Positions 28,307 through 37,519 of a DNA stretch of 64,000 nt are shown here, one piece after another; the first letter of the stretch is position 1, and each line of letters opens with the position of its first letter. Below the pieces are notes generated by a model. That model was not told where the DNA came from, ran no database searches, and saw only the letters and a program-made list of their open reading frames with translations. A program made the translations under genes and the position numbers. Source of the DNA: Vibrio chagasii (GTDB lineage: Bacteria > Pseudomonadota > Gammaproteobacteria > Enterobacterales > Vibrionaceae); NCBI GenBank assembly GCA_041879415.1, contig CP090851.1, positions 2,790,001 through 2,854,000 on the forward strand. The letters are read 5' to 3'.

Positions 28307-29677
28307 TTAAAGCAAAATAAGGTAGGTTAAGAACACCACACACAGGCCATAGATTAACGGGTGAACTTCTTTACCCTTACCCGCGACAACCATAGTGAAT
28401 GCGTAGCTGATAAAGCCCATCGCCATGCCATTTGCAGGTGAGAAGCTTAGTACCGTGAACATGATGGTGAAGAAGGCTGCGATGCGTGACTCTTTCTTCT
28501 CCCAGTTAATCTGACCAAGGCGACCGACCATGTAGATACCTACCACGACCATCGCCGGCGCAACCATAGCCGCCGAGAAAATAGAAAAGATTGGGTATAG
28601 GAATAGCGAGATTAGGAACAAGCCTGCAACCATCACTGCCGCTAAACCTGTCTTCGCACCTTGAGAAGAGGCAATACCCGACTCAGAGAAAGCAGTAATC
28701 GATGTAGTACCAAGAATTGAACCAATCACCGTACCACCCGCATCTGCCACTAGAGCAGACTTCGCATTTGGCACCTTACCGTCTTTGTCGATGATACCTG
28801 CATCACGGCCAACACCAACAATCGTGCTCAAGCCATCAAAGAAGTCGACAATCAAGAAGATAAGTACGATGAACAATAGATCGAACATCTTCTCAGGAGT
28901 AAATGCAGAGAAATCGAAGATAGCACCGAAGCTACCTGCCATGCTCGGTGGCATCGCGACTAACTGCTCTGGGATTGGCGCATTTGATGTACCCATGAAC
29001 ACGTCAGCTAGGATTGTCAGTGCAATCGCTGATACGAATGAGATAAAGGTCGCCAGCTTGATGTCACGCACCATACAGCCAAGTGCAATGAAGATACTGA
29101 TGTAAGCGATGATCACTTGTGGGTCTGAGATATCTCCTAGACCAACCAATACAAACGGGTTCGAAACGATGATGCCCGCGTTCTTAAGTCCCAAGAAAGC
29201 GATGAACAAACCGAGCGATACCGTAATCGCCAGCTTTAAGTCCTCTGGAATCGACTCAATCATCGATTTACGAATATTGGTCAGTGAGAATGCGAGATAC
29301 AAAATACCAGAAAGGAAGATACCAAATAGCGCTTCATTCCAAAGTACAGCCACAGAACCACTCAGTAGCAGGCCTTTGAAAAAGCCATTCATGCTCATAC
29401 CCGGTGCTAGCATCACAGGGTAGTTACCCCAGATGCCCATGATTAACGTCGAGATAGCCGCCGCCAAAGCCGTTGCAGTGAATACCGCACCTTTATCCAT
29501 CCCCGGGATACCACCCAAAATCGCTGGGTTAACCGCAAGAATGTAGCTCATTGCCAAGAAAGTAATGAAACCTGCGTACAGCTCAGTGCCGATCGTGGTC
29601 TTTCTTTCAGTGATTTTAAACATTGAATCAAGCGAACCAGAGGTGTTCTGGGCTTTCAGGGTGGAATCGGTACTCAC
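28307..29677 (-). CDS. NCS2-family purine permease (adenine/guanine/hypoxanthine, AzgA-like)
   Basis: A 456-residue inner-membrane carrier with 12-14 hydrophobic segments that takes up nucleobases with protons. Family marks are KTTIGTELYAGFITFLAMSY, LAPGMSMNGFF, DFFDGLSTIVGVGRDAG and TTSITAFSESGIAS. It starts with GTG at 29677, with AAAGG seven bases upstream. A purine riboswitch with a cytosine at the specificity position lies in the leader, so guanine, hypoxanthine or a related purine is a likely substrate and effector. It is a single-gene unit. Confidence 0.92.
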   Translation of the reverse strand: MSTDSTLKAQNTSGSLDSMFKITERKTTIGTELYAGFITFLAMSYILAVNPAILGGIPGMDKGAVFTATALAAAISTLIMGIWGNYPVMLAPGMSMNGFFKGLLLSGSVAVLWNEALFGIFLSGILYLAFSLTNIRKSMIESIPEDLKLAITVSLGLFIAFLGLKNAGIIVSNPFVLVGLGDISDPQVIIAYISIFIALGCMVRDIKLATFISFVSAIALTILADVFMGTSNAPIPEQLVAMPPSMAGSFGAIFDFSAFTPEKMFDLLFIVLIFLIVDFFDGLSTIVGVGRDAGIIDKDGKVPNAKSALVADAGGTVIGSILGTTSITAFSESGIASSQGAKTGLAAVMVAGLFLISLFLYPIFSIFSAAMVAPAMVVVGIYMVGRLGQINWEKKESRIAAFFTIMFTVLSFSPANGMAMGFISYAFTMVVAGKGKEVHPLIYGLCVVFLTYLILL

Positions 29678-29703
29678 AACAAAACCTTTGCAATAAATTA
29701 AGA

Positions 29704-29820
29704 ATTTGAAGATTCAAATGCTGTGAGAATAGAGAGGTCTCTACACTAAAAACTGTAGTCACCAAGATAGGCTCGGTAGTAGAAACATCTAGTCCATATC
29801 ACTAGATATATACAGCATTT
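29704..29820 (-). promoter_or_regulatory. Putative expression platform: 9-base inverted repeat around the riboswitch
   Basis: AAATGCTGT at the 5' edge of P1 (minus strand 29820-29812) is perfectly complementary to ACAGCATTT at 29724-29716. The distal half also overlaps a separate hairpin ATTTGAA/TTCAAAT (29719-29704). Formation of P1 and of the long-range stem are mutually exclusive, so this can switch a downstream hairpin lying before the ribosome site. There is no strong U run, so translational control or weak termination are both open. Confidence 0.6.
29753..29815 (-). ncRNA. Purine riboswitch (C74, guanine-class) of the permease gene
   Basis: On the minus strand P1 is CUGUA (29815-29811) with UACAG (29757-29753). 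P2 is a perfect seven-pair AUCUAGU/ACUAGAU closing the consensus loop GAUAUGG. J2/3 is GUUUCUAC, again consensus. P3 is about six pairs (UACCGA/UUGGUG) with a CC-containing loop that can pair with the GG of loop 2. J3/1 reads GACUA, so the ligand-pairing base is C, as in guanine-type purine riboswitches; the V. vulnificus add riboswitch has U there. Loop 3 departs from the common CCNUAAA. The permease start is about 75 bases downstream. Confidence 0.9.
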
Positions 29821-30136
29821 AATCGTTTGCGCGGATTGTAAGGATTGAGATTAAAACTTCAACAAATTTTGTCGAGATCACATAAAAAAGTGCAGCTGAT
29901 GAGTGATTACATTTCTAGAACGATCTTTAAGAGGATCATTCGCTAATAAATAACGATCAAGCCAGTTGTTCTCAATCATCTAAATATGCTACTCTTCGCC
30001 TCCATTTTTCTGACCTAATTTTCACCAGTTGCCGCTATAAACGCGCAATTACCGGAACGTAATTAAGGTCAGTGCTATCTTTTATAGTGTCGGTTTATCG
30101 CCTTCACTCAATCCAACCAACAGTGGAAATATACAG

Positions 30137-30760
30137 ATGGGCAAAGGTACTCTTTACATCGTATCTGCACCTAGTGGCGCAGGTAAGTCGAGCTTGATCT
30201 CAGCAATGCTAGAAACCAATCCAACCTACGCAATGAAGGTATCTGTTTCACACACCACTCGCGGTATGCGCCCTGGTGAAGAAAATGGTGTTCACTACCA
30301 CTTCGTAGAGAAGCATCACTTCGAAGATCTCATCAAGAAGAATGAATTCCTAGAGTACGCTGAAGTATTCGGCAACTACTACGGTACTTCACGCGTTTGG
30401 ATTGAAGAAAACCTAGACCGCGGTATCGATGTATTCCTAGATATCGACTGGCAAGGTGCTCGTCAGATCCGTGAACAGATGCCTCAAGCGAAGAGTGTAT
30501 TCATTCTTCCACCATCAAATGGTGAGCTAGAGCGTCGTCTAAACGTTCGTGGTCAAGACAGCGAAGAAGTTATTGCGAAACGCATGAGCGAAGCGAAGTC
30601 AGAAATCTCTCATTATAATGAGTATGACTACGTGATCGTGAATGATGACTTTGATGCAGCCCTAATGGACTTCAGAGCTATCATTCGTGCGGAACGCTTA
30701 AAAGAAGATAAGCAAGCAGCTAAATACAGCGGCATGCTTACTGCTCTACTGGCGGAATAA
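30137..30760 (+). CDS. gmk: Guanylate kinase
   Basis: A 207-residue enzyme that makes GDP from GMP and ATP. It starts [20 protein letters not shown] with the P-loop, has [19 protein letters not shown] for GMP binding, and [11 protein letters not shown] and [17 protein letters not shown] for the lid. Length equals the E. coli enzyme. It leads the gmk-rpoZ-spoT cluster, linking guanine nucleotide supply with (p)ppGpp metabolism. Confidence 0.97.
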   Translation: MGKGTLYIVSAPSGAGKSSLISAMLETNPTYAMKVSVSHTTRGMRPGEENGVHYHFVEKHHFEDLIKKNEFLEYAEVFGNYYGTSRVWIEENLDRGIDVFLDIDWQGARQIREQMPQAKSVFILPPSNGELERRLNVRGQDSEEVIAKRMSEAKSEISHYNEYDYVIVNDDFDAALMDFRAIIRAERLKEDKQAAKYSGMLTALLAE

Positions 30761-30789
30761 GCTAGCAAAGCTAGATTTTCCATTGAGAT

Positions 30790-30834
30790 AAGTATACGGT
30801 GATCTAGAAAGTCTCTAGTTAAACTTGTATACTT
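30790..30834 (+). repeat. Inverted repeat between gmk and rpoZ
   Basis: AAGTATAC (30790-30797) and GTATACTT (30827-30834) are perfect inverted copies. Inside them CTAGA (30804-30808) and TCTAG (30814-30818) pair as well. The structure lies 46 bases before rpoZ. The short T run after it makes it a weak terminator at best; it may be a leader structure of rpoZ. Confidence 0.5.
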
Positions 30835-30879
30835 TCTCGTCATCAAAAATTTATTAGTTAATTACTATTTGGAGTCCTC

Positions 30880-31152
30880 ATGGCACGCGTAACTGTTCAA
30901 GACGCTGTTGAAAAAGTTGGCAACCGTTTCGACCTAGTTCTTATTGCGGCTCGCCGCGCACGTCAAATGCAAACTGGCGGTAAAGATTCACTAGTGCCTG
31001 AAGAAAACGATAAGCCAACGGTTATCGCTCTTCGCGAAATCGAAGAAGGTCTTATCACTAAAGACGTACTAGATGCTCGTGAACGTCAAGAGCAACAAGA
31101 GCAAGAAGCGGCTGAACTTGCAGCAGTAAGCAGCATCGCTCACACTCGATAA
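30880..31152 (+). CDS. rpoZ: RNA polymerase omega subunit
   Basis: A 90-residue subunit that binds beta-prime and helps assembly and the ppGpp response of RNA polymerase. It starts [20 protein letters not shown] and has ARRARQMQ and EIEEGLI, the conserved omega core. GGAG lies seven bases before the ATG. It lies between gmk and spoT, the usual order. Confidence 0.97.
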   Translation: MARVTVQDAVEKVGNRFDLVLIAARRARQMQTGGKDSLVPEENDKPTVIALREIEEGLITKDVLDARERQEQQEQEAAELAAVSSIAHTR

Positions 31153-31191
31153 GAACGTCATTCGAACTAATTAACCTTCCGGGCCTTTAAT

Positions 31192-33318
31192 TTGTATCTA
31201 TTCGATAGCCTCAAAGACGTTGCCCAAGAATACCTAACAGAGCCTCAAATTGAGGCTCTGCGTCAATCTTATGTGGTAGCGAGAGACGCCCATGAAGGGC
31301 AAACCCGCTCAAGCGGTGAACCATACATTATCCACCCTGTAGCTGTTTCAAGAATCCTGGCAGAAATGCGTCTGGATATCGAAACCCTACAAGCTGCTCT
31401 ACTTCATGATGTGATTGAAGACTGTGATGTCACTAAAGAAGATCTAGAGGAAAAATTTGGCAATACCGTTGCTGAATTAGTAGATGGTGTATCTAAGCTG
31501 GATAAGCTTAAATTTCGTGATCGCAAAGAAGCGCAAGCAGAGAACTTCCGTAAGATGGTTCTCGCCATGGTGCAAGACATCCGCGTTATCTTGATCAAAT
31601 TAGCTGACCGTACTCACAACATGCGTACGCTTGGGGCACTTCGTCCTGACAAAAAGCGCCGTATTGCTCGTGAAACCCTAGAAATCTATTCTCCACTAGC
31701 TCACCGTCTTGGTATTCATAACATCAAGACCGAACTAGAAGAGCTAGGCTTCGAAGCCCTCTACCCTAACCGTTATCGCGTACTGAAAAACGTAGTGAAA
31801 GCTGCGCGTGGTAACCGTAAGGAGATGATTCAACGTATCCATAGCGAAATCGAAGGCCGCCTTGAAGAAGTTGGTTTACCTGCTCGCGTACTTGGTCGTG
31901 AAAAGAACCTGTTCTCCATCTATAACAAGATGAAAACCAAAGAGCAGCGTTTCCACACCATTATGGACATCTACGCTTTCCGCGTGGTGGTTGATACCCC
32001 AGATACTTGTTATCGCGTACTTGGTCAGGCACACAGCCTGTACAAGCCTCGTCCTGGCCGCATGAAAGATTACATCGCGGTACCAAAAGCCAATGGCTAC
32101 CAATCTCTGCATACATCAATGATCGGCCCTCACGGGGTGCCAGTTGAAGTTCAGATCCGTACTGAAGATATGGATCAAATGGCGGACAAAGGTGTCGCGG
32201 CACACTGGTCTTACAAAGGCAATGGTTCACGCAGCAGTAATGGCACTACCGCACAGGTTAAAGCACAACGTTGGATGCAGAGCTTACTTGAGCTACAACA
32301 AAGCGCAGGTAACTCATTCGAATTCATTGAAAACGTTAAGTCTGATCTGTTCCCAGATGAGATCTTCGTGTTCACGCCGAAGGGTCGCATTGTCGAACTT
32401 CCTGCTGGCGCTACAGCGGTCGATTTTGCTTACGCGGTACATACCGATGTCGGCAACATGTGTGTAGGTGCTCGTGTAGACATGAACCCTTACCCACTCA
32501 GCAAATCGCTGAAGAACGGTCAAACGATTGAGATCATCAGTGCTCCGGGCGCACGTCCGAATGCAGCATGGCTCAACTATGTGGTGACATCACGTGCGCG
32601 TACTAAGATCCGTCAGGTTCTGAAAACCATGCGTCGTGAAGAGTCGATTACATTAGGTCGTCGTCTACTTAACCACGCACTTGGCGAACACTCGATTGGT
32701 GATATCGGTCAAGAGAACGTTGAACATGTATTGTCTGATCTTCGTCTCGACAGCATTGAAGACTTGCTAGCGTCAATTGGTCTTGGTGAGCTGATGAGTA
32801 TCGTGATTGCTCGTCGCCTACTAGGTGATGCTGACGAACTGACTGAAGTGGAAAACAACAGCGACACGCCTAGGAAGAAGCTTCCAATCCGTGGTGCTGA
32901 GGGTCTACTGCTGACGTTCGCCAACTGTTGTCACCCGATTCCAGACGATCACATCATTGCCCATGTGTCTCCAGGTCGTGGTCTTGTGGTTCACCGTGAA
33001 ACGTGTCCAAACGTTCGTGGCTACCAAAAAGAACCAGATAAGTACATGGCAGTGGAATGGTCTGACGATTACGACCAAGAGTTCACAGCTGAACTACAGG
33101 TTGATCTGCAGAACCACCAAGGTGCACTGGCTGAGTTAACTAACGTTATCTCGAAAACAGGCTCAAACATTCACGGTATTTCAACTGAAGAACGTGATGG
33201 ACGCTTGTACACAGTGACAATCTTGCTGACTACCAAAGATCGTGTTCACCTTGCGAGCATTATGAAGAAGCTACGTGTGATGCCACACGCGCTCAAAGTA
33301 AGACGCCGTAAGAACTGA
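31192..33318 (+). CDS. spoT: Bifunctional (p)ppGpp synthetase/hydrolase SpoT
   Basis: A 708-residue stringent-response enzyme. In order: HD hydrolase domain with LLHDVIED (about 69-76) and LADRTHNMRTL, synthetase domain with ASRE KNLFSIYNKMKTKEQRF and PKANGYQSLHTS, TGS domain (VFTPKGRIVELPAGATAVDFAYAVH), and a C-terminal ACT domain (FTAELQVDLQNHQGALAEL). The TTG start at 31192 gives MYLFDSLKD, the known SpoT N-terminus; E. coli spoT also uses TTG, as I recall. Normally trmH follows before recG; here it is missing. Confidence 0.96.
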   Translation: MYLFDSLKDVAQEYLTEPQIEALRQSYVVARDAHEGQTRSSGEPYIIHPVAVSRILAEMRLDIETLQAALLHDVIEDCDVTKEDLEEKFGNTVAELVDGVSKLDKLKFRDRKEAQAENFRKMVLAMVQDIRVILIKLADRTHNMRTLGALRPDKKRRIARETLEIYSPLAHRLGIHNIKTELEELGFEALYPNRYRVLKNVVKAARGNRKEMIQRIHSEIEGRLEEVGLPARVLGREKNLFSIYNKMKTKEQRFHTIMDIYAFRVVVDTPDTCYRVLGQAHSLYKPRPGRMKDYIAVPKANGYQSLHTSMIGPHGVPVEVQIRTEDMDQMADKGVAAHWSYKGNGSRSSNGTTAQVKAQRWMQSLLELQQSAGNSFEFIENVKSDLFPDEIFVFTPKGRIVELPAGATAVDFAYAVHTDVGNMCVGARVDMNPYPLSKSLKNGQTIEIISAPGARPNAAWLNYVVTSRARTKIRQVLKTMRREESITLGRRLLNHALGEHSIGDIGQENVEHVLSDLRLDSIEDLLASIGLGELMSIVIARRLLGDADELTEVENNSDTPRKKLPIRGAEGLLLTFANCCHPIPDDHIIAHVSPGRGLVVHRETCPNVRGYQKEPDKYMAVEWSDDYDQEFTAELQVDLQNHQGALAELTNVISKTGSNIHGISTEERDGRLYTVTILLTTKDRVHLASIMKKLRVMPHALKVRRRKN

Positions 33319-33323
33319 TCCAA

Positions 33324-33570
33324 GAGCAGATGAGGGATTCGAGATGGCGAGATGCGAAGAGCAAAAGGCTTCGTGACTCACCATCTTGGCTCCACATCTG
33401 CTTTTAATCTTTGCGTATCTCGAGTCTGCTGTAATTTTATGTATTGCTTTAATCTTTCCATATCCCTTTCACTCACACCCGATATCTGCTCTTAATCTTT
33501 TCGAATCTCGTTTACCCGTATCTCGCATCTGCTCTTATCCCTTCGCATCACGTATCTGCTTCTAAGCTTT
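33324..33570. repeat. Degenerate repeat cluster between spoT and recG
   Basis: Four imperfect copies of a unit beginning ATCTGCT(C/T)TTAATCTTT and often ending in CG.ATCTCG start at 33396, 33484, 33527 and 33554. A similar unit in reverse orientation (AGAGCAGAT, CGAGAT, GCGAAGAGC) occupies about 33324-33360. No open frame or transposase remains. It fills the 317-base gap where trmH lies in related genomes and may be a decayed mobile or palindromic element. Confidence 0.6.
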
Positions 33571-33635
33571 ATCCTGTACAAAAATCCAGTAAAATGCTTG
33601 AATAGATCATCACTCTTACGTTTATGAGCCTTGTT

Positions 33636-35714
33636 ATGTCACAGCTTTTATCTGCTATCCCTCTCAACTCTTTATCTGGAGTCGGCGCTAAAGTCGCAGA
33701 GAAACTGGAAAAGGTTGGACTTAACAATGTGCAAGACCTGCTGTTTCACCTGCCTTTACGCTATGAAGATAGAACGCGAATCTATCCGATCATCAAACTG
33801 CACGCTGGAATCTGGGCCGCAGTCCAAGGCAAGGTGATGAGCGTGGATACCATTTTCGGTAAACGTAAGATGTTGGCGGTAAAGATCAGCGACGGTAATG
33901 GCACCATTACGCTGCGCTTTTTCAACTTCACTGCCGGTATGAAGAACAACTTTGCCGAGGGTAAGCAAGTCCATGCTTATGGTGAAATCAAGCGTGGCAA
34001 TATGGGGCTTGAGATCGTCCATCCGGATTACAAATTCTTTGCTCCAAGACAGCAACCAGACGTGGAAGCGAACCTAACTCCGGTGTATCCAACCACTGAA
34101 GGGCTAAGACAAGTCACGCTACGCAACCTGACCGACCAAGCGTTAGAGTTGATCGACAAAGCAGCCGTCAATGAACTGTTACCATCTGGCTTATACGATC
34201 ATCAAATCACTCTCGCACAAGCACTGCATACCATTCACAGACCGCCTCCGGGCATCGACCTAGAGCTGTTTGATGAAGGTAAACACCCTGCACAACTGCG
34301 TCTGATTATGGAAGAGCTACTGGCTCAAAACCTATCGATGCTGTCAGTCCGCAGTAAAGGACAGCAAGATAAAGCGATGCCGCTTCCTCCAGTGAATACA
34401 CTCAAAGATAAACTACTGGCTCAGCTACCGTTCTCGCCAACCAATGCTCAAGCGCGCGTAACCCAAGAGATTGAAACTGACTTAGAAAAGCCACACCCAA
34501 TGATGCGCTTAGTACAAGGCGATGTAGGTTCAGGTAAAACCTTGGTTGCTGCACTAGCGGCCGTTCGCGCACTGGAACATGGGCAACAAGTCGCTTTGAT
34601 GGCACCAACCGAGCTATTGGCAGAACAGCACGCGATTAACTTCGCCAATTGGTTTGAAGCCATGGGCATTCAAGTCGGTTGGCTTGCAGGTAAACTCAAA
34701 GGTAAAGCTCGTGAGACTGAGCTTGCACGCATTGCCAGTGGCGAAGCGCAAATGGTGGTCGGTACTCATGCTCTCTTCCAAGAACACGTCGAGTTCAAAA
34801 ACCTTGGCCTCGTCATCATTGATGAGCAGCACCGATTTGGTGTCCACCAGCGATTAGAGCTACGAGAAAAAGGCGCTAAGCAGGGTTATTACCCTCACCA
34901 ATTGGTGATGACCGCAACGCCAATTCCACGAACGCTAGCAATGACGGCCTATGCCGATCTCGAAACTTCAATCATTGATGAACTGCCGCCGGGTCGAACA
35001 CCTATTCAAACCGTCGCCATCCCAGATACCAAACGTGATGACATTGTTGAGCGCGTACGTAATGCCTGCCTCAACGAGGGCAAGCAAGCCTATTGGGTGT
35101 GTACACTGATTGACGAGTCAGAAGTATTGGAAGCGCAAGCTGCTGCAGACACTGCAGAAGAGCTGCAACGCAAACTGCCTGATGTGAAAATTGGTTTAGT
35201 ACACGGCCGAATGAAACCTGCCGAGAAACAAGCCGTAATGCAGGAGTTCAAAGAGAACAAACTGCACCTATTGGTTGCCACAACTGTGATTGAGGTGGGT
35301 GTGGACGTACCGAATTCGAGCTTAATGATCATCGAGAACCCAGAACGTCTTGGCCTAGCGCAACTGCACCAATTACGAGGCCGTGTTGGCCGTGGTTCGG
35401 TCGCAAGTCACTGTGTGCTGCTGTATCACTCTCCACTATCGAAAACCGCTCAGAAGCGCTTAGGGGTACTGCGTGAAAGTAACGATGGTTTTGTGATTGC
35501 TCAGCGAGACTTAGAGATCAGAGGCCCAGGTGAACTGCTTGGTACTAAACAAACAGGCTTGGCTGACTTTAAGATTGCCGACTTGGTGCGAGACCAACGT
35601 TTAATCCCTGAAGTGCAACGTATCGCACGCCATATTCATGATAACTACCCAGATAACGCTAAGGCGATCATCAATCGCTGGTTGGGTGAACGTGATGTGT
35701 ATTCTAAAGCGTAA
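33636..35714 (+). CDS. recG: ATP-dependent DNA helicase RecG
   Basis: A 692-residue helicase that regresses stalled forks and moves Holliday junctions. The N-terminal wedge/OB part begins MSQLLSAIPLNSLSGVGAK and has FHLPLRYEDRT. The helicase core has Walker A GDVGSGKT, the DEQH box IIDEQHRFG, TATPIPRTLAMTAYA and the C-terminal QLHQLRGRVGRG. ATG 33636 gives the E. coli-like length (693); ATG 33624 is an in-frame alternative. A strong terminator follows. Confidence 0.96.
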   Translation: MSQLLSAIPLNSLSGVGAKVAEKLEKVGLNNVQDLLFHLPLRYEDRTRIYPIIKLHAGIWAAVQGKVMSVDTIFGKRKMLAVKISDGNGTITLRFFNFTAGMKNNFAEGKQVHAYGEIKRGNMGLEIVHPDYKFFAPRQQPDVEANLTPVYPTTEGLRQVTLRNLTDQALELIDKAAVNELLPSGLYDHQITLAQALHTIHRPPPGIDLELFDEGKHPAQLRLIMEELLAQNLSMLSVRSKGQQDKAMPLPPVNTLKDKLLAQLPFSPTNAQARVTQEIETDLEKPHPMMRLVQGDVGSGKTLVAALAAVRALEHGQQVALMAPTELLAEQHAINFANWFEAMGIQVGWLAGKLKGKARETELARIASGEAQMVVGTHALFQEHVEFKNLGLVIIDEQHRFGVHQRLELREKGAKQGYYPHQLVMTATPIPRTLAMTAYADLETSIIDELPPGRTPIQTVAIPDTKRDDIVERVRNACLNEGKQAYWVCTLIDESEVLEAQAAADTAEELQRKLPDVKIGLVHGRMKPAEKQAVMQEFKENKLHLLVATTVIEVGVDVPNSSLMIIENPERLGLAQLHQLRGRVGRGSVASHCVLLYHSPLSKTAQKRLGVLRESNDGFVIAQRDLEIRGPGELLGTKQTGLADFKIADLVRDQRLIPEVQRIARHIHDNYPDNAKAIINRWLGERDVYSKA

Positions 35715-35743
35715 TTAGCCAACCTATTCTCGCTTACAACGTA

Positions 35744-35769
35744 AAAAGGCTTCCACTAGGAAGCCTTTT
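35744..35769 (+). terminator. Terminator of recG
   Basis: AAAAGGCTTCC and GGAAGCCTTTT form a perfect 11-pair stem with loop ACTA, 30 bases after the recG stop. Confidence 0.88.
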
Positions 35770-35800
35770 ATCTGCATTACTTTAATAAACCAAGAACGAG

Positions 35801-36020
35801 ATTCCCTACTCGTTCGTTCCTCACGATAGGGAATGACGAAAGGTTGCGGATTGATATCGTCCGACTTAGATTTTACCACCAGTCTTAATCCCCGCCTCTC
35901 TCTAGCGTCAGCTCTACGTAGTAAGAAATAGCTTCAAGGTTAAGCACACCGTTTGTGCTTAATGAACCTGAATACTTATCACACCGTCATCCCCGAGAGG
36001 GAAGAATGACCAAGTCGGGG
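35801..36020. repeat. REP-like palindromes between recG and envZ
   Basis: Three inverted repeats occupy the gap. ATTCCCTA/TAGGGAAT pairs at 35801-35808 and 35827-35834. TTAAGCACA/TGTGCTTAA at 35940-35962 is perfect with a five-base loop. GTCAT/ATGAC with CCCCGA/TCGGGG lies at about 35986-36020. GTCAT..CCC/GGGAATGAC motifs are common in Vibrio intergenic regions. The 286 bases between the recG terminator and envZ hold nothing else I can identify. Confidence 0.55.
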
Positions 36021-36055
36021 ATCTATGTTCAGGCTCCCCTACTACCCAATAAAGC

Positions 36056-37351
36056 CTAGGGCTTAACTGGGAAACTGATCTGTGCTTTTAAGCCACCTTC
36101 GCTGCGGTTATTCACTACTACCGCACCTTGGTGTTGGCTGACAATACGTTTCACGATTGCCAAACCTAAGCCTGTTCCCTCACTGCCACGAGCGGTATCG
36201 CCTCGAGTGAAGGGTTCAAACAGCTTACCGATCTGGTCTTGTGGGATGCCCGGACCATTATCTTCTACTGTCACCCAAGCCAGTTTGTTATCCGCTGTCA
36301 TACCCGTTGATACTTTCACCCAACCATTGCCATAACGCAGCGCATTCACCACCAAGTTACTCACGGCACGCTTCATCGCGATCGGATTGCCTAATGCAGG
36401 CTTCATGGTATTCGGGATATCTGTTTCAATCTGTACCTCATAGCCACCTTCAGAGCTTGATACCTCACGTGCAATATCATCCACAAACACCGCTTGGAAT
36501 GATTCACGATCGACGGGCTTCAAGTAGTCCATAAACTGACTGATGATCTCATTACACTCTTCGGTATCACTGATAATGCCTTCCGCTAAATAGGCATCTT
36601 CTGGTGACATCATCTCGGTGGCCAAACGAATACGCGTTAATGGAGTACGTAAATCATGGCTGATACCGGCCATTAACAAAGCTCTGTCTTCTTCCAATTC
36701 TTGAATGCCTTTCGACATCTGGTTGAAGGCGCGAGTTACCGAGCGAATCTCTTGCGCACCTTGCACTGGCAATGGCGGTGGAATATCACCACGACCGACA
36801 CCTTGCGCGGCCTTCTCAAGCGCAATCAGCGGGCGGTTTTGCAATCGGATAAACAGCCAGCCACCAGCGACAATCAACATCGCCATGATCAAGCTATTAC
36901 GAAATAGTGGCGCAAAATCTTCTTCTTGTAGTTCAGAGAGTGGAATTCGAATCAATGAGTTTGGCAGCTGTGCTATGTCCATCCACAGCACATAACTCTC
37001 TTTACCCAAGATAAGCCGCACCTCAGTTTCAGAGCCTAACTCTTTGGTCATCTCCTCACTCATCAGGTCAATCGAGACTGCGTGGTAATACTCACCCGCC
37101 GCTTCGCTGTCCTTGGCATGGACCGTTACTCCAAGTTGCTCAAGTACACGCTGGCGCAGTGGTGCATCGATCTCAATATTATTGCCTTGGTCCAATACCA
37201 GGTTTAACTCGTGTGCCAATATCTTATTGAACTGCTGCAAACTTGGCATCAAAGCGTAGTTGAACACGGCGTAGTAAGAAAAGATTTGGCTAGCGACCAA
37301 GAGCGTTAAGAAAAGCACTATCGACTGAGTAAAGGAGCTACGTATGCGCAT
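36056..37351 (-). CDS. envZ: Osmosensor histidine kinase EnvZ
   Basis: A 431-residue inner-membrane sensor kinase/phosphatase for OmpR. Two membrane segments flank a periplasmic domain (about 12-32 and 150-172). They are followed by HAMP, the H-box [16 protein letters not shown], the N-box [10 protein letters not shown] and the ATP lid with DNGPGIP and GTGLGLAI. Family length is about 450. It is downstream of ompR but separated by 168 bases with a terminator-like hairpin, unlike the overlapping pair in E. coli. Confidence 0.93.
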   Translation of the reverse strand: MRIRSSFTQSIVLFLTLLVASQIFSYYAVFNYALMPSLQQFNKILAHELNLVLDQGNNIEIDAPLRQRVLEQLGVTVHAKDSEAAGEYYHAVSIDLMSEEMTKELGSETEVRLILGKESYVLWMDIAQLPNSLIRIPLSELQEEDFAPLFRNSLIMAMLIVAGGWLFIRLQNRPLIALEKAAQGVGRGDIPPPLPVQGAQEIRSVTRAFNQMSKGIQELEEDRALLMAGISHDLRTPLTRIRLATEMMSPEDAYLAEGIISDTEECNEIISQFMDYLKPVDRESFQAVFVDDIAREVSSSEGGYEVQIETDIPNTMKPALGNPIAMKRAVSNLVVNALRYGNGWVKVSTGMTADNKLAWVTVEDNGPGIPQDQIGKLFEPFTRGDTARGSEGTGLGLAIVKRIVSQHQGAVVVNNRSEGGLKAQISFPVKP

Positions 37352-37424
37352 AGAAGACCTAAAATGGAGGTTAGGGAAACAGAGACATGATAGAAACTAT
37401 AACTCTAATCCCTTGTGCTGAATA

Positions 37425-37462
37425 CAAAACGGGCCATCACATATCAATGAGATGGCCCGTAA
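37425..37462 (-). terminator. Terminator-like hairpin between ompR and envZ
   Basis: A perfect 10-pair stem (ACGGGCCATC/GATGGCCCGT, 12-base loop) lies between the two genes. On the minus strand it is followed by UUUG and a U-rich stretch. It should stop part of the ompR transcripts before envZ. Confidence 0.7.
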
Positions 37463-37519
37463 ATAGAGAATTCTGAATCACAGAATCAATAAAGCTGCTG
37501 TCGAGCTTTTAATACTAGA

